A DNA stretch of 56,212 nucleotides from Chara braunii (GCA_003427395.1 BFEA01000385.1:990150-1046361); one strand, 5' to 3'. Positions 1 through 12,729 are shown, counted from the first letter of the stretch. The notes: generated from the sequence alone by a model not told the origin. Made by a program: numbers and translations.

Positions 1-73
<73 letters not shown>

Positions 74-94
74 TCATATATATATATATATATA
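1..94. repeat. (TA)n microsatellite
   Basis: Almost pure TA dinucleotides, interrupted once near position 71 by TCGTCA. It starts at the window edge, so its full length is unknown. Confidence 0.97.
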
Positions 95-2400
95 TTGTGC
101 ATATTTATTCATGGTTGTTCGCCGAGTTACCCGTCTGAGTTTATTTGTTTAAAACCGTACGCCTTAATCCGTCCTTATGAACTAATCAATTATGACTATC
201 TGTTTCTGTTTATTCACTTGAACCTATATGATTGGGTTGCTCTACCTATAAAGAGTAGAGGTGCTACGCAGAATCCACGTTCGATGCGGGGTCGGAGGTG
301 AATGAAGTGACTAACTTCTTGAGTGAAAAGATTCTCTAAAGAGGTGGTCAATGTGTAGAATCTGTTCTTGGGGGAGTTGCAATCCTAAGTTATCCTTTCC
401 CTGAGAGATGGCTTGAAGGAGTTATAAATTCGTCTTCTAAAAGTGGTAGTGAGACCCACGCCGGAACTATGTTCCTGGTCCATAGTGGGGTGTTGTCACC
501 TAGCCCTTTGAGGAGAGGTGACTACATTACTATTAAGAAGGAGGAAAGTATTTGGGTCTTGATAGACTATGGTCTGTGAAGGAGGCGACTACCACCTACC
601 GCAAGGAAGCAGCGGGTGATGTTCCAGCTATCTTTGTGTCAAGTGGGTTCATCTGCACGAGTTGAGATATGGACCCTGAAACGTGTATGGTGAGGTTGTC
701 TACTAATAGACAAAGGTCTGCAAGGAACAAATATTGAAATCGGAGGGTGAAGCAGTGAGGCTTGATCCTTGAGCGGGGCTAAGGAGTCTAAGATGTTAAC
801 CTTTTTAAGGGATTACATTGCCCCTTGACACAATATACTCCTATCAAAGTCGGGGAGTAGAATGTAGTGCTCTCATTTTTTATATTTAAAAGCATTAATT
901 GTTAGAAGGCTTATTGACTGAAGCATGACTGTGATCTATCCTAACATTTACTATAAGTTTTTCGTCATCACCATGTACGCATATACCAGTTAAACTTGTC
1001 TTTTCTCCTGCTAAAACTTTTCACTTAACTGTTATAAATTCACTATGACGATATATCATTACTATAAGCAACAAGTCATTATGATGATTTATGACATTCA
1101 ATATCCAAAAATTATAAATGCATCATTATCGCAGTATATTATCACCGACCTTTGAATGATCTTAGACGTTGGAAATAAACAATGTTAGAAAAGGGTAATT
1201 TGAAAACTGCCTTTCAGGAAAAATATTATCGGAAGGAGAAGTTTTGTTTTAAGAGATGTTTGTCGGACGTTTGTCTGTCTGGGCAGGGACCTAGGGGCAG
1301 CTGAAGCAGACCAAAAGAAAGGCTCAGATACCAGTTATTTAAGTGGTTAGAACTTATCATAGAGAAATTGGGAAAAAAATTGCGTTTAACTAGGGAATGA
1401 GCGACTCTTTGATTCTTTCTTCTAATAAGACATTCACATTTTCCGTTCTTCAAGTAAGATATTATACTCTAGTAGTCGAGTGTGAGATAGGATCTGCGAC
1501 ATATTTGTTATTTTGTACTTCAGTAAATAGGATAAATGAGATATCAGAGAGTAAGTACTCCGATATATAAGGTGTCATGAGATTCTGGTATCTCTCATAT
1601 ACTTTTCTGACTCAGCATGTGTACCGTAACAATAAAGGGTAGGAAAGGCATATTTTGGCTCGACATTATGACTAAGTTTTCTCCTGAAACATATATGATT
1701 TTTATCTATGGGGTATGCCGACGAGAAAACACTTTCACTTTCACAATGGAGTTGGTCCAGTGTCTGGTCTTGTTTTGATGAAATGTGTATCTTGGATATG
1801 CGTGCAAACTGTGCTATCAAGTCTTGAACTATGATGATTGGGAGAACACCTAGGTGTTCAAGAGTGACATGTGGTTTGTACATTCTGAAAATGTTTTGCT
1901 TTGTTGCCAGTCTTTTCATGTCTTGTTCTATGTGATTATTTTTGAAAAAGACCCTAAAAATGGAATGTGAGAAAGTCAAAATTTTGATACATCTGAAAAA
2001 CTCTGCAAGGCAGTGAAATGTATGTTATGGAATGAATGTGTTTTTCTGCCTTCTGACAAGACAAGGGACAAACAATACTTTTATTTTTTTTTAATGGATA
2101 TTTGGTTGACTTTCGCTGTTGGTTGAAAATCCCCGGGACGAGTGTCCATGCAGCCTGTGATCGAGGTTTGAGCAACACAACCCCTAAGTAGCTCTGACGA
2201 TGCCCCTCGTTCAGTGACATACGACAATCATGATATATCATTTTTTTAGTTGAATTTTCTTTATATATTTTCAAAGAGATTCATTCATCGAAACTCACGA
2301 GGGGATTCTTTGGTCAAATTGTTTTTATATATATATATATTTGAAATGATCATCGTTTATCCACTCTAGGTGGTCAATCTGAGGAACTTGAAAATTACCA
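95..2400. other. Intergenic, no gene recognised
   Basis: Mixed-composition sequence with only short open frames (under 135 codons) that look random and show no motif I recognise. There is a short TA run near 2325-2340. I see no convincing splice-linked exons, RNA gene or transposon ends. Confidence 0.5.
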
Positions 2401-3735
2401 AGCCTATGGTGGAAAATTGGCATCGTTGGGACGTAACTCCCAGCGTGGGCTGCTAACCAAGTATAACCAGGCAGCGGGTCTTCCGATTACGGCCTAGGAC
2501 GAAAACCTGAGAGGGGGCCTCCTTAATGATGGAATTGGTTCAGGTAGATATCGGTGGGATCAAGAGTCAGGTCTAGAATGATAGGAGAATTCTACCCGAT
2601 ATTGCGTAACCAATACGGGAACCATCGCTAAAATAACAACGCGATGGGCCGCAGTTTCGGCATGATCAACCGGTTGTGGTGGGTTGAAGCCAAGGTCGCC
2701 GATCCCCTCGCATTAGACTTCAGGTGCGACGGTAAAATTTGACTTAGATCAAGACCCGCGTCCTAAGAGTGGGATTCGATTTTGATTCCAAACTCCTTAG
2801 GACACCCAACAAAATCCTGGCAAATAAAGTTTAAAATTGGGGGGAGGAGCTATCATTGTCATCCTTGGTGACCTCCGCAACTGTAATACAGATCAAGTAT
2901 GCCCACTTGGGTTTTATGGAATAATCTTTTTGAGAATTGTCATTTTGGATATGTGGGAAACCCAGGTTAAAATCCTGGCAGTATGGACGCACCAAGGGGG
3001 ACAGTGAGGGTCTCCAAACCGCAACTTCATCTAGGGGAATGAATTTTGACTATTTGTCTCGTCAGAAGACCTTTCTTTGCATTTAGATTCCCGAACGACG
3101 GGGACGTCCCTTAATCGGGTCTGGGAAAACTGTCGAACCTGATACCCTTACAAGGGTATCCGCTCTTGATTTTGTAGTCGACACAACGTCGATACCAACA
3201 GACAGATTGAAAATGGCTAAAAACGGGGAATGAGGCAAATCCCTCAACTGCTATGGTCGAGAAAGTTTTGTCAGCGCAAGCGTCGAAACACGGCGCGCAC
3301 GAACTAAAGTCATTGGTTAATTTTTTTTTGAATGCTCGCCTGCCTTGTCATGACGAACGCAAAGACGATAAAGATTTGTGGATTAAACATCGCGCTTCAC
3401 TTTAACTCGGGCAAAGACTAAAGAAGGGGTTAATAAAATTAAAAGTCTCCGACCAAAAGGGCCGGAGGGTTGAAAAAAAACAAGAAAGATCGCGCGGAAT
3501 GCGGCAACCACAATCTAAAATCATTAAAGGATTCAACGGTAAGGCAAAAATTAATTAGAACGAGTGACGGGGCATCAGACCGGCCGGTATAAAAAAGTCG
3601 GCAGGTCACGCCACTGTAAAGACGACTGAAAAATTAATACAACCCCGGCCATGCGGCCGGGGCAGCCGAGAGAAACGCACTACCGACCATAGTTGGGAAC
3701 GGCAGTCAGTATATCTGTCCTTACTCAAATGTTGT
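2401..3735 (+). other. Possible decayed retroelement or structured repeat segment
   Basis: No intact frame is present. A purine-rich run at 2833-2849 (AAAATTGGGGGGAGGAG) resembles the polypurine tract of Ty3-type retrotransposons. The first TG after it (2857) is 7 bases away, so an LTR boundary is not proven. A 10-pair inverted repeat with one bulge lies at 2761-2802 (TCCTAAGAGT against ACTCCTTAGGA). A TATA-like run, TATAAAAAA, is at 3588-3596. It is followed by a perfect 8-pair hairpin at 3643-3662 (CCCCGGCC, loop ATGC, GGCCGGGG). TATA plus hairpin could be LTR promoter and terminator-like structure, but reverse transcriptase and integrase motifs are not visible. Confidence 0.25.
3132..3185 (+). 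repeat. Family A dispersed hairpin repeat, copy 1
   Basis: Contains the near-palindrome ATACCCTTACAAGGGTAT at 3142-3159: an 8-pair stem with AC at the tip. It is flanked by TGTCG upstream and CCGC plus a T-rich stretch downstream. The same core occurs at 28747-28764 (identical) and 15578-15595 (one change). The wider flanks of this copy are the most diverged of the three. Confidence 0.7.
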
Positions 3736-4270
3736 AAGTGAGGTTGAGGTTACCGCTCAGCCTCCCGTATGTAGAAAAGAGGTTGCGTCTTGGGCAGCGA
3801 CTCCCTGAACGCGCAACCACCAAGGAAACCGGTGCTTCCTTCCCTTTACAGAGGGAGACACTCTTACGAACTCTTATATCATCGACACAGGGCCTGGACC
3901 TAGGCTATTTGGACTGGTACCCGCCTACCTACCAAGTATTGGACCTCTTAAAGATGCCAACTTTTGTCTTCTTCTGTCGGCCTCAAGTACCCGACACATC
4001 TACTTAAAGCTACGCCAACCTACCCATCGCTTGAGTATTTTTCCGCAACAACCCTTAATAACGCGGCTATAGGTAAGTACTCGCCCTTCGGGCCTTCCGG
4101 TCAAATAGGTACCCTTGCAGGTCACGCACGCACGCACTCAAGCTGGCAGGCATGCAGACCGGCATGCGTGCACACGGGCACAAACTTAAGTACAGGTTTA
4201 GGCCACTAGGTGGGTTGAACCGCAATACTTTACATATATCTAAGCTGCCCCACTTTTATTTGAAGTGGAG

Positions 4271-4345
4271 GTTAGCTCAGTAGGTACCGGGGCAGATTGA
4301 CAAACAACAGATATAAGGATCGAGTCTGCCCCAGCCTGTGAGCCA
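4271..4345 (+). repeat. tRNA-like block / hairpin, possible SINE head
   Basis: TAGCTCAGTAGG at 4273-4284 is a perfect match to a tRNA A-box. GGATCGAGTCT at 4318-4328 matches 9 of 11 positions of a B-box at tRNA-like spacing. The sequence between folds into a perfect 8-pair stem (GGGGCAGA 4289-4296 with TCTGCCCC 4325-4332), which is not a tRNA cloverleaf. A degenerate tRNA-derived SINE is the likeliest reading; a chance match is possible. Confidence 0.3.
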
Positions 4346-4379
4346 ATTTTTTTTAAAGGAAACCGGTGCTTTAACCTTG

Positions 4380-4460
4380 ACCTCGGATGACGGGGGCTTG
4401 AACCCGTGACCTTGAAATCGGGACCAGTCACGGTTAGGCCCAGTTGTGGCAAATGGCACA
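4380..4460 (-). repeat. tRNA-like block on minus strand, possible SINE head
   Basis: On the minus strand GGGTTCAAGCC (plus positions 4395-4405) fits the B-box, with a T-arm-like stem having one extra C. A weak A-box (TTGCCACAACTGG) lies about 45 nt upstream, normal for tRNA. The acceptor stem does not pair convincingly, so this is not called a tRNA gene. It faces the plus-strand block at 4271-4345, which may mean two SINE-like pieces in inverted orientation. Confidence 0.3.
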
Positions 4461-4831
4461 ACGGGGTAAGTTTTGATTTCTTTTCATTTTCTTTAGATTT
4501 ATTTTTGTTATTAGTTAAATTCGGTTTCTTTTATTTTTCTTAGTTTTTTTTTTTTTTTACTTTTACAATCCCGTTGTTATTCGTTCGTAGATTCACCTTA
4601 GTGAATCTTACTTCGAAACCGGGGCAGATTCAATCTAAATAGCTCTCAACGGGCTGGCCGATTTCACTCGCAAACTGACCCGCTAAGAGTTACGGCGCGG
4701 CATCGTGAAGGTACGGAAGACACAACGCAGAAAAGATCGAGAAGGGAAATGAGCAAGAAGCGCGAGGAAGTGAGGAGGGAGATGATAACTAAGAGCGGGA
4801 TAGAAAGGGAGGGAGAACGCAGACATGCGCA

Positions 4832-4832
<1 letters not shown>

Positions 4833-4888
<56 letters not shown>
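4833..4888. repeat. (AGT)n microsatellite
   Basis: About 18 uninterrupted AGT units, followed by a GAA/AGG-rich purine stretch to about 4950. Confidence 0.95.
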
Positions 4889-5128
4889 ATGACGAAGGAG
4901 AAGAAGAAGAAAAGGAAGAAGGAGAAGAGGAAGAAGGAGAAAGAGAGGACAGGAGGATACTTACCTGACGATGCGTTCGCACGGTGGCAACTTTCAAGGC
5001 ATATAGGCGGAGGGCGCAAAGAGGAGCGGGAGGAGCTCTACGAAGAAAAGAGGGAAGGAAGGCATCGCGCGGGGGTAGGCGCGCTGATGTTCGAGGAGCG
5101 GGTGCGCGAACGAACGAGGCACAAGAAG

Positions 5129-5208
5129 GAAGAAGAAGAAGAAGAAGAAGAAGAAGAAGAAGAAGAAGAAGAAGAAGAAGAAAAAGAACAAGAAGAACAA
5201 GAAGAAGA
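5129..5208. repeat. (GAA)n microsatellite
   Basis: Pure GAA to about 5180, then imperfect GAA/CAA to 5208. Poly-Glu/Arg/Lys open frames across it are repeat artefacts. Confidence 0.95.
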
Positions 5209-5564
5209 GACTATATACCTGACCGTACGATTGGCTGTGACACCAAAGAGAGCCGGTGTGAGTAGCCACATCCTTACGTCAGCCGCTTGCCATATCCGAC
5301 GGTGGAGACTTTCCGGATGTGCAAATCGGCTGCGGATGATGTGGCGAGCTTGGGTTTCTCATCCGCCCGTCTGATGGAATGCGCGCTTGTGCCTCTTGTC
5401 ATCCCGGCGGGTTGTGGGCTCTGTATGCTGCATTACATGACGGATTGCATACGGTTGTAGGACCATGACGACGGTGGCGATGGCGAGGAAGCGAAAGAGA
5501 GAACAGGTAAGTCTCTAACCTCCCCGCGACCTCATGTTACTCCCCTTGATCGATAAGCAAAGCA

Positions 5565-5594
<30 letters not shown>
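5565..5594. repeat. (AAAT)n microsatellite
   Basis: About seven tandem AAAT units. Confidence 0.9.
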
Positions 5595-5596
<2 letters not shown>

Positions 5597-5641
5597 GAAT
5601 GAATCTATCTCTACAACATGGAAATATACACTAGCGCACTA

Positions 5642-5644
<3 letters not shown>

Positions 5645-5695
<51 letters not shown>
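5645..5695. repeat. (TG)n microsatellite
   Basis: About 25 uninterrupted TG units. Confidence 0.97.
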
Positions 5696-5698
<3 letters not shown>

Positions 5699-5899
5699 TC
5701 CGAAAGAGAGGGAGACGATAAAGTCCCCCGACCTTGGCCAACAGCCTCCTGCTCCTCACCGCGCGCTCCTTGGATCGATAGGACGAGCAAATAGAAAAGT
5801 GGCATTGTATATTTCCCCGTTTCAGCGGAAGGTTCATTCCGTTTTTGTTCGTCCTATCGATGAAGTATGTACATGTGAGACGTTCATGATTTGACCAAG

Positions 5900-5901
<2 letters not shown>

Positions 5902-5961
<60 letters not shown>

Positions 5962-5971
5962 NGNAGAGAGA
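5902..5971. repeat. (GA)n microsatellite with ambiguous bases
   Basis: About 34 GA units. N calls at 5962 and 5964 suggest uncertain length or a polished join here. Confidence 0.95.
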
Positions 5972-5974
5972 GGG

Positions 5975-6350
5975 GGAGAGGCGAGATATACGTGGCAGGG
6001 ACGAGGTTGCGAGTGATGAGAGAAATGTACCTGGTGCTTGAAACGTGCGACATTGCTCGCCATATGCTCATACTTTGGGAATGTTGTTGGTTTCATCTTT
6101 CGGCATCATAGTATAGGCTAGATAGGATCTGCCACATGTAGTCTGGGCGCCGAGCGCCAAATAGGATAGCAACCCAGGGTCTTCGTTGAGGATGACGTGA
6201 CTATTTCAGCTTTGTCAGTTATGAACTCCAGGTGTGTTATTATTTGGTGATTCTCGTGATTCGAAACTGCTGTTGATATGAGGTCGGGACAATCTGGGTC
6301 CAAAGATATAATGCTGTTTGATTACGTTATTGATCGTTTTTCTTACGTTT

Positions 6351-6388
<38 letters not shown>

Positions 6389-6483
6389 GTTATTATTATT
6401 ATTATTATTATCGTTATTATTTTTATTTTTATTATTATTATCATTGTTATTATTTTTATCATTATTATTATTATTATTATCAC

Positions 6484-6544
<61 letters not shown>

Positions 6545-7608
6545 CAAACAGATTCGCCTTTTCATTTCACATACATATAAAACAGATAGTGGTTCACGCT
6601 GGGGCACAGCGCCCCACTCACAGCTCGAAGATATGGAAACCATGACACAATTCAGATGCAAGCATGTTTCAACAGGCTACGGTGCATCGGCACCCGCGCA
6701 TCGTGACTCTTGTCACTGTGTCCGACGCCCCTGGGCACTTCACACTTCAACCCCGAATCTCCNTTCAACAGGCTACGGTGCATCGGCACCCGCGCATCGT
6801 GACTCTTGTCACTGTGTCCGACGCCCCTGGGCACTTCACACTTCAACCCCGAATCTCCTTGGATACCTCACGAACCCACATACACGCACAGGACGAGAGA
6901 AAGAGAGAAAGGGAAAGGGAGAGTTTTTGCTCTCCTTCTTCTGAAGCCCACCATCTCTTCCCTACTCTCTCTCTCTACCTGACTACTCAGTATCTACGGA
7001 CAACGAGAGAAAGAGTGAGAGAAGGGAGAGAGAGAGAGAACAGGCAAATGCCTGCCACCACGGACGGATTAAACGAACATACAGAAGCGAACCTATAGGG
7101 ACAGACACGCATGAACAGACAGGGAAAACAGGGATAAACAGGTATAGCAGACAAACACGCACTGACTGAGCAGGCAGCCATATCCGAGTGGCGCCGCTGT
7201 ATGATGGAAGGGGCGCATGATGACCCCTTCGGTGCAAGTGGCATCTGTGTGTTGGGGAACGAGGTGGTGAGTGTAGCAAGAGACATACCTGGGGCTAGAA
7301 GCGTGCGGCATTGGCCGTGCTCGTATTTCGAGAGAACTGTTGTCGTCGTCATCGGCATTGTGATCTAGGCTAGATAGTATGTGTCATCTGTAGTCTAAGC
7401 GCCGAGCACCGATAGGATATCGACCTGGTTCTTCGTTGATGATAATGAGACTGTTTCAATGTTGTCAATTATGAACTCCTTATGTGTTTTTATTTAGTGA
7501 GGACTCGTGATGCAATTCTACTGTTTGGCTCGAGGTCATGACTATCTGATCTTGTGTATATAATATTGCCTGATTGTTGTAGTTCGCTATTACTCATCTT
7601 CCTTGCAC

Positions 7609-7649
<41 letters not shown>

Positions 7650-8662
7650 TATTACTATTATTAGTGAAAAACGGACTAGCCTTTCGTCACACTTCACATG
7701 CATGCGAAATGTGTGTGCGCAGCAAACTGGCGAAAAGCAACTACTCAGATCTCAGAGATATGGTAACTGAGAACACAGTTTAGATTCAAGTTGACTTCAA
7801 AATGGCCATGGCGACTCAGCGCCCAAACAACTCACTGTTCACATACACCCGATCACCCTGGATATCTCACAGGCGTCACTCTGGACTCTCACACATACAC
7901 ACGCACACACACTTCACACTAAACTACAGCTATGGCAGCTATGGCTGCCTCTACCCTATCACTATGCTACGCTCCTTCTCTCTCGCCCACTTCAGCTTCG
8001 GGCTCTCTGCAGACCTCCTTGCACAAGTCACCGTGGCAGCGCTTCCGCATGGCTCACGCAGGAATGAATGAATGGCTGGGCGTTGCCTCTTGATTCATAC
8101 TTCTGCAGCCAATGGCCTAGGACAAAGTGGGTCCAGGGTGCTGCCTGATAGCAGCAGGAGGGGCTACCATAGCCGAGCTGACCTCACCGAAGCTAGTAGT
8201 AACGATGATGGTCTGCGGGTAGGAGAGACCGTGTGATCAAGTGGTGAGTGAGGGGAAGAAGAAATGTGTCTGACGTGTAGGTGATGGTCTGCGTAGGTGG
8301 CTTCGACATGAACCTTGGTCTTCTGCTGAAGCGTTTTCAGTTGCATCATCATAGCTGTAAGAGATCACAGGCTCTGAGTAGTAGGAGGCTGGACGCTGAG
8401 GAGCCAAGTTGGGAGAGAGGCCTGGAAACGCATGATTGGTGGTGGTAAGAGCAAATTGCCATTGGCACTTGGGTTACGGCAATATGATTCTCCATTGGTG
8501 CTGAACTGATGCAATGGTGCTTTCTGAACACTGCGAAAAGATCTGGCTTTCAATGTGACTATGCAATCTGAGTATTATTAATACGATTGTTATTATTATT
8601 ATTGTTATTATTAATATTATTATTATTATTATTATTATTATTTATTATTATTATTATTATTA

Positions 8663-8695
<33 letters not shown>

Positions 8696-9150
8696 TTGGT
8701 TGATAGTGCGATCGGACTCGCTTTACTTGCACATCACAGACATACAAACAGGTGGTGACTCACACCGGCGCACAACACCCATACCAAGCTCAGAAATGAC
8801 GACCGGGAACACAGTTCAGAAGCAGCTCGCATCAGCAGGCTATGAACATCCCAACTCTCGTAGTTGCGTTCGACACCACTGTTTGCAGACACCCCCACTC
8901 TGCATCGCCCTGGATTCCCCACGCACTGCAACGCGCACGATCACGCGCCTATCACCGATTTCGGCAGCTGTGGCCACCAGTCAACACTAGCTACTAGAAG
9001 CTAGGACTGCGCTAACTCTCTAGCCCACTTCGACTTCGGGCTCCTCTGCAGACCACCTCGCACAAGTTACCGTGGCAGCGCATCCGTACGGCTTCCGCAG
9101 GGATGAATGAATGGTTGTCCGCTGCCAATTGATTTATACTTCTGTAACTT
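5975..9150 (+). repeat. Array of three diverged ~1 kb units with (ATT)n cores
   Basis: Three segments share the same order of blocks. Block 1 before the ATT tract (CTAGATAG..., CATCTGTAGTCT, GCCGAGC, then a stretch on either side of TTATGAACTCC) is clear at about 6000-6350 and 7260-7607. Block 2 is the (ATT)n core at 6352-6543, 7608-7663 and 8572-8695. Block 3 after it (AACACAGTT or equivalent, later TGGAT..CTCAC) recurs at about 6545, 7665 and 8700. Block 4 (CCCACTTC..., CTTCGGGCTC, CTGCAGACC, GAATGAATGG) recurs at about 7988-8112 and 9022-9145. Unit spacing is about 1.0-1.25 kb. No open frame is shared, so these look like noncoding tandem or serially inserted repeats. Confidence 0.75.
6668..6858. 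repeat. Exact 95-bp duplication split by one N (probable assembly join)
   Basis: Bases 6668-6762 and 6764-6858 are identical, separated by one N at 6763. Identical sequence on both sides of an N is typical of two contig ends that overlap but were not merged. Confidence 0.9.
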
Positions 9151-10685
9151 GTTCGTTTGCTCCTTTCCATCGGCCCATGGTATACACGGTCCCCTATGGT
9201 ACTTGCTGGACTGGGCTGGGTACTGCTGACTGGACCGGGTAAGACTGCACAGTGCACACTGGACGGCTCGCCTACCAACTGCATCCTAGGGCTCACGGAA
9301 GACCGGTTTGGGATCTTTCGGAGGACTGCGTACCTGACCCTTCGGAACCATAACAGCTATAATCTTTACACAACTTTTACTTCTACTCGACAAACCTACA
9401 ACTAAAGCTTTCACGGGTCAACTGATACGGTACATGGGTGAGGCCGAGGCCTAAGTGTCGGGCTTGGAACTGCATCTACTACCAAAAGGTGATAACCGTT
9501 TCAATTATATCAGAGAAGGAGAGGAAGAGAGAATGGGAAAGCGAGAAGAGTAGCAAGAGATTACTGTCTGAATCAACCTCCCACTTGAGAATGTTAACAC
9601 AAATAGAAGAGAAAGGAAGGAACAGTGATCATGTTGGAGCAAGGTCTCAAGAACCTAGAAAAGAATGAAGAGATAAAGAGTTAGGACCGCGGGATAAAGA
9701 AACTACAAACCACCGCATAGTTCATAGTCGGCCATGACTTTCGGATGGAAGACCACTACGAAAAATGAGTTATTTCTCATCAACGTAAGCGCCAAACGGT
9801 GCGTTTATTTCCAGGAGAGAAAATGCAAGGACTGAGAGTAGGGGGATTAAGAGATTCCCTAAAGACGACTTAGGACACAGGCATGAGACTCCCTGAGTGA
9901 AAGGAGAGAGTGACAGACGACTTAGGGTAGGGTTGTGAGAGTAAAACTAGGGATTAGACCTGGGATGTTGATCCCAGAGCTCACTACCCATGTCTAAGGG
10001 CTTGACTCTTAGATATCAGTATGTGGGAATCGAGTGGGGGTGTTGAATTTTTGTTGACCTGTGTGTGTGTAGGACTCTGTTTATCTACGGCATTTCAAGG
10101 AAGAGGTTCTACAGAAAGGACCCAAATTTTTGTTCTCTCTTGATAACAGGTCGGTTGTTACTGATTCAACTTTTCTCCTTTGACTTGATACCCACCTCTA
10201 AAGTCAAACCCTGTGGTCAGTAAAACTGTCATCTGTGGTCATTGCCTAAATGGTCCTAGTCATTCTGAAGGGTCCTTTGAAGAAATGTGAGGGGGTTGGG
10301 CTTACGTTTCAGGAAAGACAAGGTTGTCATATATGGTTTGGGAAGTGAGGGACAAGGTCAATGGTTGATGGTTGACATCGTTAGTGCATGGCATGTGAAC
10401 TGTCTTTGCATTATTTTGCGCATGTTTGTTTTGTGCGTGATTTTGGATTGAACTGTACCTGGTCTGTTGGAGAGTCTCGGACACACGACACTTGTGAAAG
10501 TGGGAAGGGTTCTCGACGGTAATACTTCCATATTCATCATACGTCCAACTTAATTTTTACATTATTTTGATAGTCAGCTAAGTCGTAACGTGATAAGAAA
10601 GATGAGACGCTCTTTGGTAGGATAATGGTTTGATTGATATTAGTCAATAGAATAATACATTACGCAGTAGCAGAAACAGACTGCC
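9151..10685. other. Intergenic, no gene recognised
   Basis: No frame longer than about 95 codons and no recognisable motif. The only visible structure is purine-rich stretches near 9515-9660. Confidence 0.5.
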
Positions 10686-10689
10686 TTGT

Positions 10690-11115
10690 AAAAGTGCGAC
10701 CTGAATATCTATTGGTCAGTTCTAGACGTCTTACCGCGCGTACCCCGTTCTATGCTACAGCGATCGAGCAAACACCCTCGGCCGACCTACCTCTACAAAG
10801 GCATATAAAAGTCTTCGCATGTGGGCCGCCGATAACTCAGCAGGGATATGCCTACCTGAGGGTGGTGACAGCCCCTCGGGTAGAGGTAAGTTGTACCTCG
10901 CCACGTCCCGATTTGTCGCAGAGCGTCGTGAGAGGTATAGCAACCGCGCACGGTCGGAGTGGTGAACGGTTCTTTTTCAGGAATACATCCTGCGTGACAC
11001 GACCGTGAGGTTCAGCGCTCCCAGCGGGGTGCGGGACCGCCGCGCGCGACACCTGCTAGAGCGGCGAAGGGACGACGCGACAACGACCATCTCGACGGTT
11101 CGTGGGATTATTTAT
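10690..11115 (+). repeat. Family B dispersed repeat, copy 1
   Basis: Shares a ~400-bp series of blocks with 36130-36600 (same strand) and 15830-16170 (opposite strand): CGCGTACCCC...CTATGCTACAGCGA, CCCTCGGC, GGGATATGCC, GGTGACA, AGGTAAG..TGCCTCGC-like, CTGCGTGACRCGACCG. One frame is open through it (10634-11008, 124 codons). The same frame is also open in the other copies, so a decayed coding region cannot be excluded. The protein matches no family I know. A dispersed retroelement part such as an LTR is the likeliest explanation. Confidence 0.7.
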
Positions 11116-12640
11116 GCGTCATGCCCAAGTTTGTCTCTTTGTTTGCTTTTTGTTTAACTCCTGCGTGTCATGGTCGGGAGGACTCCCGCCTTTGCGAGAA
11201 AAAGACTTGGGCCGATTCGCTCGACAACGTATGTGGCAGACAACTACTTACCCGGTGCAGCGCAGCCACGAAAGGGGACAAAGCAGCAACAAAACATCTC
11301 TCATTTGTCCTCTGAGGTGAAAATCTCTGAGCCTCATCACGATGGAGGGTGCTCTGAAGCACAACCTGACATAGACGGCCCAAGAAATGGGGGGATGCCG
11401 TAGAGTCTGAGGAAGATGAAAAAGTGCACGGTTGGACCACCACATGCACAAACGGCTTCCATAAGAAAAAAAGTGAATCAGCAGGTGGGACCAGCGATTG
11501 GCAAGACAAGAGGTGCAGCAACTCGGCCTCCCAAACGCCGTCAACGATCGGGGATGACAACTTTGACAGAAATTAGAAAGCTGCTACGATTGATTGACCT
11601 TTGTTTGGCTTTCAGGTCATTTATGAGGTTCGTGTGTGAGGTTATGGAGAGGGACATCGCGACAGACAAAGGTATCAGGTTTCGGATGAATGTTGTGCGT
11701 GTTTTTTGATGGAGGTTGTCAAAGCTCATCTGGTCAACAATTTTAAGAACGCAAACGAGGTAGTCATCCATTAAAAAAAGGTGGCGATCCAACTCACGGA
11801 CATGAGACTGATTGATAGGTTGTCGAAGCCTCGTTGGATTGAGAAATATCAAGGTATGTTGGATGAGAAGGTAAGAAACAAGGACAGACAGCAATGGATG
11901 GAGGCCAGACAGACGAATAGAGATGGCAGCAGAGCAGGGGCACCGAAGAGAAAAGGAGTGTCACGCAAAGGCAATGCAAAAAAAAAAAATGCAAGATGAG
12001 AAGAAGAAAAAAAAAACAGCAACTGGAGGGCATTGTGCTATAGAAGGTTCACCAAAAAACAATATTTACTGCAAAACGCATGTCGTGTCCAATTTTGGAC
12101 ATTGTGGTAGTCTTTGCGATATTAGGTGGAATGATAAACTTAGCACGACCTCAAAACTTTATTTATCTTTCCATGTTCAAGCGGAAGATCCACTCTCGTT
12201 TTGCACACTTCCAGAGTAGGCGAGCGACGCGTCACTCTCTCTCTTTCTCTCTCTCTCTCTGAGGAGAAAAGGGAAAAAAATATATTTTGCCCTCTTACTC
12301 TACGACAGTCAGTGTAAACACAAGAAACAAATCGCCTTGTGAAGTGTGTCGTGATGCCTGCATGAAGATGAGACTCGTTGTCTGTGTACAGAGAAGACTC
12401 GAGTGATCGTGTTGGTGAAGTCCTCGGTTTCATGTGAGTTGCTTCTTGCCGTTCACCCTTTTGTGGTCTAAATAAATAGATGCATGTACATATCCATGCA
12501 AGTATGTCACTTTAGCGTCAAACTGATGTGTCGGCACTTGGTGTTGAACCACACAAACGTGACGAACCTTGCATTTTCTATTATATCTTAGCTATCTAAA
12601 CATGCAAAATTATTGATGATTGTTTTATTTGATTTGTGGA
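11116..12640. other. Intergenic, no confident gene
   Basis: Contains a 97-codon basic frame on plus (11416-11709) and a 117-codon frame on minus (11541-11894) that overlap each other. Neither has a recognisable domain. A short (CT)n lies near 12236-12260. At 12166-12215 a stem-like motif (ATCTTTCC...GGAAGAT followed by CCACTCTCGTTTTGCAC) resembles motifs at 5812-5850 and 31436-31585. Confidence 0.4.
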
Positions 12641-12729
12641 GGAAATGAGAATGACAATTTGACAGTCATGATCAACAACACACGGACGTTCACTAACAGA
12701 GACAAACAGAGAGAGAGACTCGCATAAAC

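Noticed and set aside
6215-6661. Poly-Asn, poly-Ile, poly-Leu and poly-Tyr frames
   Set aside because: Translations of the (ATT)n tract.
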